DNA of 64,000 nt from Galerina marginata (lineage: Eukaryota > Basidiomycota > Agaricomycetes > Agaricales > Galerinaceae): contig JAECYW010000005.1 in NCBI GenBank assembly GCA_023014335.1, forward strand, positions 2,294,001 to 2,358,000. Direction: 5' to 3'. Positions within the stretch are counted from its first letter, which is position 1; each line of letters opens with the position of its first letter. This document shows, piece after piece, positions 13,988 through 25,692 of this stretch. A program made the position numbers and the translations under genes. The notes beneath the pieces are model-generated. The model searched no databases, was not told the DNA's origin, and saw only the letters and a program-made list of their open reading frames with translations.

Positions 13988-16900
13988 TCACCAGCCCCCA
14001 CCTCCGCTATAATACGAACTTGAACCTTGATTAGGTGCGCCAGGGAACCGAGGCGGTCCTCCTTGATGCGGTCCTCCTTGGTGCGGTCCTGCTTGATATG
14101 GGTCAGCACCAGGGAACCCGAACGGCGGTGCGCCAGGAGGAGGCCCTCCAAAGCCTCCCAGACTCGCGGGACCAGGAAAGCCAGGACCACCGCCGTGAGG
14201 AGGTGCCCCGGGTGGAGGGCCGTACCCACCAGGGCCCGGCGGTGGACCTGAAGGTGGGCCGTACCCGCCATGCCCGCCTGGACCGTACCCTCCTTGTCCG
14301 TGCGGTTCAGCACCAGGGAAGGACGGCGGGCCTCCAGGGAAAGAAGGCGCCTGACCTGGGAAAGATGGCGGTGGGCTGGGGAAAGATCCCTGCCTCACGG
14401 GAGGAGATCCGGGACCGGGAGGACCAGGAGGAGGCGCATACGATGGCGCGTAACCACTTTGCTGCCTCACGGGAGGAACGTGCGGTGGCGCGGGCGGACC
14501 ACCGCCATAGGACGACGGCGGTGGGCCAGAAGGCGGACCATAGCCACTATGTGCAGCCGGTGGCGGAGGCCCAGATGGTGCACCACCGCTGTAGTATGAA
14601 GCTGCCTGCCCTGTCATCGGCGGAGCTGAAGGGCCGCCTGGAGGAGGTGATTGCCCATATCCACCAGGACCTGGACCGCCGCCTGGACCTCCAGGGAATC
14701 CTGGCCCTTCCCTTCTTTGACCGGCGCCGCCACCAAACAAATTCGTCACCTGCGAAACGCCTGGCACGCCCTGCGCGTATCCCTGGAGCGTGTGTTGGAA
14801 CTCGTGCGCCTGGTTCTCCGCGAAGGAGCCTTGCGAGGCTGGTGCGCCGCCCTCGCCCGCCAGCCGTATATTCTCGTGGTTCCTGACCGCGTTCTTAGTC
14901 AGGCGGTTCAGGACAGAGTGCTGGTTCGGCACTTTGTTGATCCAGTCTTTCATGAGCTGCATCATCTCTCGCTGTACGAGGGAGTTATTGTTATGAAAGT
15001 CTGGGTGGAACCTGTCCCGACGTTAAGAATAGTTGTTGTTAAAGATTAAGAAGAGGACTTACAAGCAGCTAAGTACATCCTCGGTGATCTGGTGGACGTT
15101 CATGGAATTGTCGTCCCATGCCTTGCTCACTAATTTGACGGTGTGGATCTGGAACAAAAGAATGAATAAGACGTAAGAGCCGAACATGACAGGAGCTACG
15201 TACCACGATGATTTTAGCAATTTGTCCAGCTGGCTCGTTAAGAATGAGGTTCTATCCAAGCATGAGCTTTTAGAAAGACAGCTTGAAACTTATCCGAAAA
15301 ACATACGAAATGGTCCTTGCTCAAGAATGAGTGCGTAGGATCAGACTAAAAAAAATGCATCAGTCGTCTGAAATTACAAAGCCCTTTAGTAGGCTATGCA
15401 AACTTACAGCACGAGGGTCGTTGAACACTTCGTACTGGTCGTGGTTGTCAATAACTTCGCCAGAAACATTTGCTAATGCCGACGTGGACGATTTCAAGAG
15501 CGGTTTTAGGAATGGCTGTGAATAGAGAAAGAGATTAAAAGTGAGAGGCAACGGTACTTGTGGACGGCCGCTTACTTCCAAGGTGGTGAACACGAACACT
15601 ACATAGAAACACGTCAGCTTATTTTTCTCTGCTAAGTTTAGGGTCGTGTGCCTCACCAGAAATGGAATCCATTATCTTCTCGATCAAAGGTCCAAGTCCA
15701 GGAATCTTCTCTATAAAAATACGGTTTGAAGTTTGACATGGTATCAAAGCAAACTAACAAACCAATAGTCTTCGAGATTTTCTTAACCACTGAAAACATC
15801 AAAATCAACGCAGGTAAAAGGCAGTAAAATAAAGCGCACCAGAGTCCCTAAACGTTAGTACTTGCCACAAAACCGCATGCAGCTCCTGTGGGCTCATATC
15901 CTCGGGCCTCTTCCCACCCGCCGCTGGGCCAGCGCGGATCCGCTCGATGCCTTCCAGGTCGCGGCTCATATCGCCGCCACCGCCCGGGAGGGTGAATAGG
16001 AGGTCTCGGAGGGCGTCACCTGGGTTGACGACTGGCCCGCCCGGTCCGCGTGTGTTGGAGAGGGACTTGGAACGTGCTTGATCAAGCTGTTTGTTAAGGT
16101 CTGTTACGGATGCCTTTTAGGAAAGATGTTTAGCAATGATAATAGGGGCTGAATGGACGTTGGACTCACGGAGCTCTAAAATGGATGGCCCAAAACAACA
16201 ACAAAAAATGAACGGGGCCAAGAAATCGGTACCATACGCCATGGTTAAAATATTTGTCACGTACAAGATGATCGCTGGCCTCTACGGGAACCAAAGGATC
16301 AGCAAACATGCCTTATTCAACTAGAGAAAAACAAAGCTGAAATATATGCGCACCTCCAAGCAGTGAATGGATAAAATCACTCGACCCAAACGAGCCGGTC
16401 ACGATTGGTGCGACCCACTTTCCATTAGGGGCCTGCACGCGCACCTGGTCGCCGACGTGCGTGAACACCTGGGTGTACCCCAAAGACACAAGCGCGAGCT
16501 CGCAAAAGTTCGAGTGGGCGGAGAAGTCTTCCAGGGTGTGCAACTATAATTCCATAAGTCTAGGTTTGGGAGGCGCCGAAGAAGAATACAAACAGCCTGT
16601 CCCAGAAGCCTGAACGCTTCGTACTCGTCTGCCTTCTCTCCATTTGCGCGGTTTTGCCGACCTCTATGGATGCATTGCTCAATGGTACGCCTGACAAGTG
16701 CCTTGGATGTGTCCCATGAGCCTTGTTCTGTTTTAATTGATAGTGGAATAATCCGTTATATTGGAGTCCCAGTAAGTAAGAGGAGACACACCATTGGCTA
16801 TGTAGTTCTTCATTCCTGTACGAGGATCTACTTCAAGCTCTCTGGGCTGAATGGAAGGGTGGTCAGGATGTTAAATAAAGATAGAAAAAGGCTGACAGAC

Positions 16901-17839
16901 ATCTACTGGACCTCGCAGGTTAGGGTGATATTGCCTCGCATCTTCGCCTTCGCCATATCCTTTGGGGTTATCAATGTGCTCAGTCTGTCAACGAAAAGAT
17001 TATGCAATAATGCAATAAACAAACTGAAGCGATAGGAAAATGGAAGGTCCCCACCGGCAGGTACACGCCAAGACGCTCTGGGGTGACCTCGAACTCGTGA
17101 GTCGCATACCCATGGGCCTAAAATTAAATGGACATGGGGTCAGCTAAGTAAAATCGGGTGGCGTGATGGCGATGTGATATGTTTACCAAGAAACCAAGCA
17201 CCATGCAGAGGTTGATGATCGTCTAGAATACAATCACAGGAATAGAACATGAGATCGCACGCCAATTAGACTCTGGATCAGGCTTTGAGTTTGACCCACA
17301 TTACCTGAAGTTGAAGTTTCTTCAATGACGCAATGTCCACTGCTTGACTGTAATCTCGAAGCCAGTTCCTGCACACCCAGCGTTCAATCGAGGGATCGGC
17401 GAACATGATCAGATCGACCTGAAAACGAAAGCACGCACCCGAAGTAGACTCTTTTAATATCCAGCCCGTTGAATTTGGAGCCTTTAGAGAGCATGCTTGC
17501 TAGCGCAAAACCTCCGCCCGCCCCGCGCTTGATGAGTTCAGATAATGTATCTTCCTAGGTGCACGAGATCGGTTGGTTCGATCTGATCAGAGATGCCCTT
17601 GGACAATAGAAATAGCGAAACGGTGGCGTACGATGTCACCATGGCGGAAAGCCCTACCCTCCATGTACGCAAATCTGCAGATGAAGATAAGGATCGGGGC
17701 TCATCGAGGAATGAAGACCCAGAAACTAAACTCACGAGGGAATGTTCCCCGCTCCGAAGGCATAGACACCATTGCTAGAGAGACAGAAAGCAAGGAGGAC
17801 GAGGAGAATAAGGAAGAAAGTGGTGTTGCTGCGGGCCAT
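13988..17839 (-). CDS. het-c: Het-C family protein with signal peptide and Gly/Pro-rich C-terminus
   Basis: Homologue of the fungal heterokaryon-incompatibility protein Het-C, a secretory-pathway or membrane-associated protein; allele differences at het-c trigger vegetative incompatibility in Neurospora. Residues 1-27 form a signal peptide (FFLILLVLLAFCLSS core) followed by FGAGNIPSF, then FRHGDIEDTLSEL, NWLRDYSQAVDIASLKKLQL, AHGYATHEFEVTP and the family hallmark ALHTLEDFSAHSNFCELAL (about 16.5 kb). The C-terminal exon (14965-13988) ends in about 250 residues of Gly-Pro-Pro and Gly-Tyr-Gly repeats. There are at least a dozen short exons. I followed the frame through exons 1-3 and through most conserved blocks, but did not fix every boundary. 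The stop is TGA at 13988-13990. In this lineage a role in self/non-self recognition is inference. Confidence 0.85.
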
Positions 17840-18869
17840 GATAGCCTGCGATGGTGGTGGTAAGATGCAAAGAAGTGGAGGCGGTGAAAGTCTCTGTTGC
17901 GCGCTCACCGCACCAATGCAGTGATTTGCGGCCCGACTCTTATTTTAGTCCGATTGCCTATTTTTAGCACCATCTCATTAACATCATGATATCGCTCTCG
18001 AAGTTAAAAACCCTAAGTTTTGCCAAGGGACAGGTTATGATCCCTGAAGACAATACTTAGAATTCAAAATCGGATTGAATAACGGTTCGTGAGATAGAAT
18101 ACCAGTACAAGTGCTCACTATTATCTAATTTTCGAGGCAATCTCGACTATCATGGCAATTGACCGAAACGGCCACAGGAAATACTATAATAACCCAACTC
18201 TCTTACTCAAATAAAACTAAAATTGGAATGGAACCGACAGCTGTTGAACATTGAGGGCGTGAAAGCTTTGTAGTTTCAATTTTGAACTTTCAACTAATGT
18301 TCCACTATCAACAAGGATCAACCTCACTCGGCCAAGTAAATAACACCACCGACCCTGCAGTCAATGGCAATGCATGTTGCAATTGATGGGGGCCAATGTA
18401 AAAATCGCACAGCAGTCAGGTTCCTATCAAAAAACCGTTTACTTGGTGCATTGTATCTTGGTTTGAGATTACCACAACCGCCACTCAGCTTGCAAAAACT
18501 CTCTAAGTGACTCTAACAGCAGACTGAGCATGACTAAACTCCAGTATTGATAAACACCAAGAAGGTGTAAAAGCAATAATATCATTGAGGATGACCGTCA
18601 CGATGTTAAGAGATTCTGGCATCTACGTGCACCTTTCAGCCAAAATGAATGCTTTGGGAAGTAATTGTTCAATAGATTCCAGACGGTCAAGATACAAGTT
18701 TCTGCACAAAGCCTGGCTTCAAAATATTGGCAGACGACGAGACATATGAGAAAGGAATGTTGGCCAGAATTCAGGCGAGTTGATCCTAGCATGATGATTT
18801 AGTTCCTGATCAATCTCGGGAGGTAAAGGCACATATACCTTGAACTAAGCTGGTGGCTTGCTGGCCAGA
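17840..18869. other. Intergenic 1 kb upstream of het-c
   Basis: AT-rich, without a frame that I can support. It holds the het-c promoter at its left end and the 3' flank of F-box copy A at its right end. No transposon or RNA gene was recognised. Confidence 0.4.
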
Positions 18870-20041
18870 CTATTCTAATTCCAAGATCTTGTCACGGTGT
18901 ATTGACAAAAGCTCTGGAAGTGGTACTCCATCAACCCATCTTCGATAGATTGGGCCAGAATCCCACGAAATGTCAATGGATTTCAACTCGGGACATTGTT
19001 CAAAAGCATAAAGTTGATGAAGATGAATTTCGGGGGCAGGGCCTGGAAGTCGGGCACCACCTTCTGGCGCCGTGATTACCAGTTTCCTGAGGCGACAAAA
19101 CTGGGGTAATTTTGGCGCTAACTAAATAGAAAGCAAGGGAATAGAAGTTTCAAAAAATGTTGAATGTGACACTGGGAAGACGGAAAAAAACGTACATCGG
19201 CAATAATGAAAAAGGCATCAACACTGGCATCTGAAACCAAGACCTCCAGGGCCTCTACATTGAACAGCGATACAAAACGGGGATGGTTGGAAGGCAGGTT
19301 CATCAACATCCGCAGGTAGAAATACGACTCAACGGAAATGGCACGCAACTCTCTGAGTTCTGTCATCATCATGACATCGTAAATGGACAAGCTAGAAAGC
19401 CGCGATAGATTGAGCCAACGAAGCTCTTTAACCGACCGAGAGCGAAGAACGGTTCCAATAGCTTGGATATTTCCATCCAAACGTTTCAGTTTTGGACAGG
19501 CATTGGCGGGAAACGATGAAGCGGAAGATATCAAATGAAGTTGCGTCATTTCATGTTGCGTTTCCAGGAAATTGAGCGCTTGTTCTTCGTATATGCGTGT
19601 GTGGTAGGGGTCGCAACCCTCCCCGATCCAGGAGAACTTGTCCAGCTGGAAAGTGGCCTGGCGACCTTTGCCCCATGAGGGAAATAATCTCGAAGGCGAC
19701 CCTATAATTTTGTGGAATGCAAGCTCCTTCAAGTTCACCATGAACGGTAGGCATTGTAAAACCAGGTTCCATACGCAATTTTGGCCACGAGTGCCTGCGT
19801 GCGGGATGGTGGGAAGGTGGTATACGCGCACCAGAGGTGCAAGTTCAGTTGGGAGTTTTCGAATCGTTGAAAGGAACTTGAAATGAGTTGTTCCGCTGGC
19901 CGCGGTCATCGATACGTAGAGAAGGCGCGTCGCCTCCCATCGTAACCCTTTCGAGGTCAAGGTAAGTGCCTGAAGAGTGCGGTGTTCGGATTTCAAATCC
20001 TCCATCACCAACCGGAGTAGCTCAGGCGGAAGAAGCCCCAT
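18870..20041 (-). CDS. F-box family protein, copy A (365 aa)
   Basis: Exons (minus) 20041-19196 (282 codons) and 19121-18870, with a 74-nt intron that has a GTACGT donor. The F-box-like N-terminus begins MGLLPPELLRLVMEDLKS and is followed by a conserved SKGLRWEATRLLYVSM. Later conserved blocks are FKFLSTIRKLPTELAPLVR, NLKELAFHKIIGSPS and FQLDKFSW, and the C-terminal exon carries YRRWVDGVPLPELLS. The likely role is a Skp1-cullin-F-box adaptor; the target is unknown. The ATG at 20041 is chosen because all paralogues start there and the frame upstream has only a TTG. It is the most downstream member of a five-gene minus-strand array. The second exon differs most between copies, as expected for a target-binding end (inference). 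Confidence 0.75.
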
Positions 20042-20421
20042 GATTGACCTATCAGTCAACTTGAAAATGTGGAACTTGAGATAAACGGAGTTGAAAAGAA
20101 ATCGGCCTTGCCTGTCCCGACGCAGCGTCGTTGGATCCAGTTAGAGCCCGAGGGGTTTTAGTCCCACAAATCGAGCTTGACTGTATTCGATTATTGAAGA
20201 AAAAAGTCTCGTACAGATCTCGTATTAAGAACGTCGTAATTCGTGGAAGAATCAAGAAGCGGTCGTTCAACGTTCAACGTCGAATCGTTCTCTTTGATTT
20301 CTGTTTGTCCCTATTGTGTTGTGATCGCGTCATTTACTGTTATTTAAATCATACTAAATCAGAGATTACAAGAGTAATTGTTTACATATATGCGCATTGT
20401 ACAGCAGGTGGTAGCATGGTG
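20042..20421. other. Spacer between F-box copies A and B, part of the duplicated unit
   Basis: Holds the 5' flank of copy A, which resembles the 5' flanks of copies B and D: a run CTGTTTGTCCCTATTGTG near 20301, and GAGCTTGACTGTATTC near 20168 (similar at 25141). No gene is present. Confidence 0.45.
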
Positions 20422-21601
20422 CTATTCTAATTCCAAAATTCTGTTTCTGTCTATTGACAAAAGGTTTGGAAGTAAAATTCCATCAACCCATCGTCGATAG
20501 ACTGGACCGAGATACGAGGAGCCTATGTCAACAGATTTCAAGTGACGAAATTGCGCAAAAAGTTGGCTCATTTGAGAGGTAAGGTCGTACATACTAACCA
20601 GATATCGGGCTTCCGTTTTGCGCATCGTGATCACCAACTTCTTAAGGCGATGGAAGTTGGAGAGTACTGCAAGTAACTGTTCGAAGGAAATGAGAAAAGG
20701 TCGCAAGCGCCGTCGGAAGCCGGGATTCCGGACAAAAAGAAAAAAGACATACGTCTGTGGAGCTGGAATCTTCATCAGATAGGATACAGAGCTCTATGGC
20801 CTCTACATTTGACAGCGGATAAGGGGGACCGATATCGAGATTCAACAACATGGTCCGGAAGGCGGTATACGATTCAACAGAAATAGCACGCAACGTTTGG
20901 AGTGCGGTCGAATTCATAACCACCTCTTGAATGGATATGCGGTCGTCAAGTGGGCACGGTTTGAGCCAATGAAGCTCTGTAACCAACCGGGAAGGGAGGA
21001 TAGCTCCAATTGCGCTTTCGGTTCCTTCTAGACACTTAAGTTTCTGACAAGCGTTGACCGGAAGTGTTGAGATTACATCATTGGGAGATGCCCAGTGAAG
21101 TTGGGTCAATTGGTGTTGGGTTTCGAGAAAGGTGAGCGCTTGAATTTCGTAAGTTTCACTGTTCAAGCCGTTGGACGCGCCCCAAGTCCAGGAGAATTTA
21201 TCAAGCTGAAATGAGGCTTGATTATCTTTTCCGAGAGAAGGGAATATTTTCAAAGGCGACCCGAAAATCATGTGAAAAGCGAGTTCCTTCAGGTTCACCA
21301 TGAGCGGCAGGCATTGTAAAACCCGGTTCCATACGCAATTCTGATCCCGAGTCCCTGTATACGGGGTGCTGGGGAGGTGGTATACGCGCACCAGAGGTGC
21401 AAGTTCAGTTGGGAATCTTCGAATCGTTGAAAGGAACTTGAAATGAGCTCTTCCGCTGGCCACGGTCATCGATACGTAGAGAAGGCGCGTCGCCTCCCAT
21501 CGTAGCCCTTTCGAGGTCAAGGTAAGAGCATGAAGAGTGCGGCGTTCGGATTTCAAATTCTCCATCACCAGCCGGAGTAGCTCAGGTGGAAGAAGTCCCA
21601 T
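20422..21601 (-). CDS. F-box family protein, copy B (367 aa)
   Basis: Exons (minus) 21601-20753 (283 codons) and 20676-20422, intron 76 nt with a GTATGT donor. The N-terminus MGLLPPELLRLVMENLKS and the block RFPTELAPLVRVYHLPS match copy A; the C-terminus contains VYRRWVDGILLPNLLSIDRN. Family role as an F-box adaptor is assumed from the N-terminal domain; the substrate is unknown. It is intact, with no stop or frame break. Its 3' flank (GAGATTACAAGAGTAATTG) is almost the same as that of copy C, showing that flanking DNA was copied with the gene. Confidence 0.75.
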
Positions 21602-22036
21602 GGTTAACCTATAAGTCAACCCAAAAAAATGGAACTTTAGAGTCAAAGGAAATGTACCTTGCCTGTCCGAACAGAACACCCCGATTTAGAGTCGTCGGAT
21701 CTCGTTAGAGCGCAAGTGCCAAGAGTGGCTCGTCAAGAAATGTTCATTGAACGTCTGTTTGTCCCTATTGTGCTGTGTGCCACTCGTTTTTGCGCCGTAA
21801 GTACTAGTACATTGCCGAGGAGCCATATGTAAGTGAACGAAAGCTAACAATTGAACGCGATTGAAATATGTTGAGAGGGTGATCATGAAAAGCTGTGGTT
21901 GTTTCTCCTACTTACGTCAGGTCGCTTTTGAAGTTACAATTGAGATTACAAGAATAATTGTTTACAAACATACACATAAATTATAATCGCACAGCAGGAC
22001 TGAGCAGGATGTGGCATCGGGTGACATGGTGCTATT
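21602..22036. other. Spacer between F-box copies B and C
   Basis: 435 bp without a gene. The right part repeats the 3' flank seen after copy B; the left part carries the TTTGTCCCTATTGTG run of the copy A 5' flank. Confidence 0.45.
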
Positions 22037-23180
22037 CTAAGAGTCCAAAATTCTGTTTCTGTCTATTGATAAGAGGTTTGGAAGTAAAACTCCATCAACC
22101 CATCGTCGATAAACTGGACCAGGATACAAGAGGAAGTCAACAGATTTCAGGTGACCAAGTTGTGCAAAAAGTTGACTAATTTGAGAGGCGGGGTCGTACT
22201 TATCCCGATATCGGGCTCCCCCTTTGGGCGTCGTGATCACCAACTTCTTGAGCTGAGGGAAGCTAGAGAGTATAGCAGGTAACTGTTCGAACTTAAAGGA
22301 AATGATTAAAAGGTCAGAAGGGAAGCCGGGATTATGGACAAAAAAAAACACGTACGTCTGTATGGCTGGAATCTCTTACATATACGATACAGAGCTCTAC
22401 GACCTCTACGTTGGATAATGGATGACGTGGATTGATGGCGAGAGTCGCTGATAAGAGCCGGAGGTAAGTATATGATTCAACAGAAATGACACGTAATGTC
22501 CGGAGTCCCTTCAAATTCAAAACCTCGAGTTGTCCGCAATACCATGGATCGAGCCAATGAAGCTCTGTGACCGACCGGGAAGGGATGATGGCTCTAATTG
22601 CGTTTGTGAGTCCTTCTAGGCGCTTAAGTTTTGGACAAGCATTGACCGGAAGTGTTGAAATTAAATCACGGTGAGATGCCCAATAAAGCTGAGTCAATTC
22701 GGGTTGGGTTTCGAGGAAGCTGAGCGCTTGAGCTTCGTAAGTTTCATTGTTCGAGGAGTCGGACTCAGTCCAGGAGAACTTATCAAGCTGAAAAGGGGCT
22801 CGACAACCGTCTCCGAGGGGAGGAAATATTTTCGAAGGCGACCCAATAATCCTGTAGAAAGCCAGTTCCTTCAGGTTCACCATAAGCGGTAGGCATTTTA
22901 AGATTAGGTTCCATATGTCTTTTTGGCCCCCAGTGTTTGAGTGCCAAGTGGGAAGGTGGTAGACGCGTACCAGAGGAGCGAGTTCAGCTGGAGATTTGTG
23001 GATTGTCGAAAGGAATTTGACATGAAGTTTTCCGTAGGTGGTCGTCATGGACGAGTAGAGGAGACGCGTCGCTTCCCATCTCAAAGACTTTGAGGCCAAG
23101 GTTAGGGCATATAGAGCGCGGCGGTTAGATGTCAAGTATTCCATTATCAGACGGAGTAACTCAGGTGGAAGAGGAGTCAT
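22037..23180 (-). CDS. F-box family protein, copy C (356 aa, shortened C-terminus)
   Basis: Exons (minus) 23180-22356 (275 codons) and 22282-22037, intron 73 nt with a GTACGT donor. It starts MTPLPPELLRLIMEYLTS, and the body matches the family (SPAELAPLVRVYHLPTW, NLKELAFYRIIGSPS). Relative to the others it lacks about eight codons in exon 1 and ends ...RILDS instead of ...RILELE, because a small change near the end brings a TAG forward. Otherwise it is open throughout. The upstream in-frame triplet at 23210 is GTG, so the ATG at 23180 is preferred. Function is as the other copies: putative F-box adaptor, target unknown. Confidence 0.72.
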
Positions 23181-23790
23181 GATGAATACAGGTAAAAGTC
23201 GAAAAGGCACGAGTTATAAACTGAGTGTTATAGGAAGAGAAATCGGCTGGGAAAGTCAAAAACAGGCTATCAGTGGTGTCCTAATCAGCGTTCGGCTTGC
23301 AGTCCATAAAATTATGACCACCCACTTGAAACCCGGTAACAGATGGTCCACGCCAAGTCACTGTTCAACGAACTGAGGACCAAGGACGGTGGTCAGTATT
23401 GCTCCTGTGTACTGATGGTCCTGGAAGGCTGTTGTGGCTAATTGACAGAAATAGGACCGAGCTCTGTGACGTACGAGATGGACGATGTACAACAAATGTA
23501 CAAGTACGGGATCAAGAACGACTATTGGTACCGATGAGGAATGTCCGAATATGTACGATGTGATTAATTGATTGATGTAAGGAGCTTACAGATCGCTTGC
23601 CTACTCAACATTTTCCGTTGGGTACAAGAGAATTGGGTATGTAAGTACCTAGTCAAGGAATGTTAAGCAGAAGAGAATTAAAATTTATTGTTGCTAATAC
23701 ACAAGTTTGACACAAGTTCCTTTCGATTTGAGGCGAATTTCGTGACCAGTAGTAGTACATCACGCTGCATGGTAATCCATGCAGACAGTG
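23181..23790. other. Spacer between F-box copies C and D
   Basis: 610 bp, no gene recognised. It is less similar to the other spacers, which suggests it is older or was altered by an insertion. Confidence 0.4.
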
Positions 23791-24983
23791 CTATTCGAGT
23801 TGCAAGATCCTGTCTCTGTCTATTGACAACGGTTCTGGAAGTAAAACTCCATCGACCCATCGTCGATAGGCTGTCAATGGACCGGGATACAAGCTTGAGT
23901 CAACCGTTTTCAAGTGACGACATTGTGCAAAAATTTGACTAATTTGAGGGGTGGGGTCGTACAGAGTTCGATGTCCAGCTCCCCATTCAGGCGTCGAGAT
24001 CACCAGCTTCTTGAGGCGATGGAAATTGGAGAAAATTGCAGCTAACTTTTCAAAGAAATGATTAGAAAGATCGCAGGCGTCATCGGAAGCCGAGAGTCCA
24101 TTAAAACAAAGAAAAGACGTACGTCTGTTGGGCTGGAATCTTTTTCAGATAAGATACAGACCTCCACTGCCTCTAAATTGGACAGCGTATCGCAATGATT
24201 GGTATCGAGAGTAAACAACACGTGCTTGAAGTAGTTATACGATTCAACAGAAATAGCTCGCAACGCTTGGAGTCCTGTCGAATTCATGACCTTGTCTTGA
24301 ATGGCTATGCCGGTATAAAAATACCATGGTTTGAGCCAATGAAGCTCTGTGACCAACCGGGAAGGGAGGATGGCATTGATTGCATTGGCCATTCCTTCTA
24401 GACGCTTAAGTTTCGGAAAAGCATTGACCGAAAGTGTTGAGATTACATCACTGGGAGATAACCAATGAAGTTGGGTCAATTCGTGTTGGGTTTCGAGGAA
24501 TCTGACCGCCTGGGTTTCGTAAGTTTGATTATCCGAGCTCTCGTACGCGTCCCAAGTCCAGGAGAATTTATCCAGCTGAAATGGGGCTTGACGACCTTTT
24601 CCCAGAAAAGGAAATATTTTCGAAGGTGATCCTCTAATCCTGTGGAAAGCGAGTTCCTTTAGGTTCACCATGAACGGTAAACTTTGTAAAAATAGGTTCC
24701 ATACACAATCCGGGTCTTGGCCCTGGATCCCAGGCTGCGGGATGCTGGGGAGGTGGTATACGCGCACCATAGGTGCCAGTATTATTCCAGTTGGAAGTCT
24801 TCGAATCGTCGAAAGGAACTTGAAATGAGTCGTTCCGCTGGCCGCGGTCATCGATCGGTAAAGAAGACGTGTCGCCTCCCATCGTAACCCTTTCGAGGTC
24901 AAGGTAAGGGCATAAAGAGTGCGGGGTTCGGATTTCAAATCCTCTAGCACCAGCCGGAGTAGCTCAGGTGGAAGAGGCTCCAT
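23791..24983 (-). CDS. F-box family protein, copy D (371 aa)
   Basis: Exons (minus) 24983-24123 (287 codons) and 24045-23791, intron 77 nt with a GTACGT donor. It begins MEPLPPELLRLVLEDLKS and is the longest copy because of small insertions (GIILAPMV, and a longer loop before NCVWN-type sequence). It keeps FQLDKFSWTWD and the C-terminal YRRWVDGVLLPEPLSIDRD. Its 5' flank is the one most like copy A, so A and D, or B and D, may be products of a more recent duplication. Putative ubiquitin-ligase adaptor; no frame defects. Confidence 0.75.
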
Positions 24984-25692
24984 GGTTGACCTGTAAGTCG
25001 ACTTAAAAAATTGAAACTTTAGATAGTAAAAGAGGTTGAAAAAAATTCGACCTTGCTTGACCAGACACACCTCCGATTCAGAATCGTCAGACCTTGTTAG
25101 AGCCCTTGAGTTGCAACTTGCTACTAGTACCACGAATCCAGCTTGACTGTATTCAGTGTAAACAATTATTGAAGAAAGATCTCGTACGAATCTGTTATCA
25201 AGAACGTCGAACGGTCGAAGTAACTCATTAGGAAGCAGTCGTTGAACTCTTGAACTCTGTTTGTCGCTATTGTGTGCCGTTCCCTCCTTCTATTATTTAG
25301 ACCATTTCGATGTATGGCACAATCGGAAAAAAATATATGTTACTGGTTGGATCTCATACTTAGGGAATCTGGAGTAAAAAGGTGTCAAATAACTGAGAAA
25401 CACTTTTAATTTACCGGGACGTCAGTTTTCTTACCTGCAGTTTTCCAAAGCAGGGAGATCAGAGTGAACCGACAGTTTCGCGCCGGTTCTGACTTTCACT
25501 TGTTTGCTGAACCGAAATCAAAACCGTCGCCAGAACCGACCCAGAACCGTCTTGAATCGCCCACTCTGACCTCCCCTATTGCCGAGTTGGCATCAGCCTA
25601 TACCAAACCTATGTATACATAAAGGAAAGCTAGAGTTAAAACGTGGTTGCGATCGGTGGATATTGAATATGTTATAATCCAAGCAGACAGTG
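24984..25692. other. Spacer between F-box copies D and E with GAACCG-type repeats
   Basis: 709 bp without a gene. The left half is the duplicated 5' flank. Between about 25455 and 25555 the short word AACCG or its complement CGGTT recurs at least six times in both orientations (for example GCCGGTTCTG and CAGAACCGAC), giving an imperfect palindromic patch. Confidence 0.5.

Noticed and set aside
14035..14886. 283-codon plus-strand frame antisense to the het-c tail, and two neighbours at 14270-14599 and 14651-15049
   Set aside because: They mirror the Gly/Pro-rich repeat of het-c; the composition (Arg/His/Gln-rich) follows from the complementary codons, and there are no domains.
23180..23210. 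Longer N-termini for the F-box copies (frames extend upstream of the chosen ATG)
   Set aside because: The upstream in-frame starts checked for copies A and C are TTG and GTG, and all six paralogues share an ATG just before the PPELLR motif.
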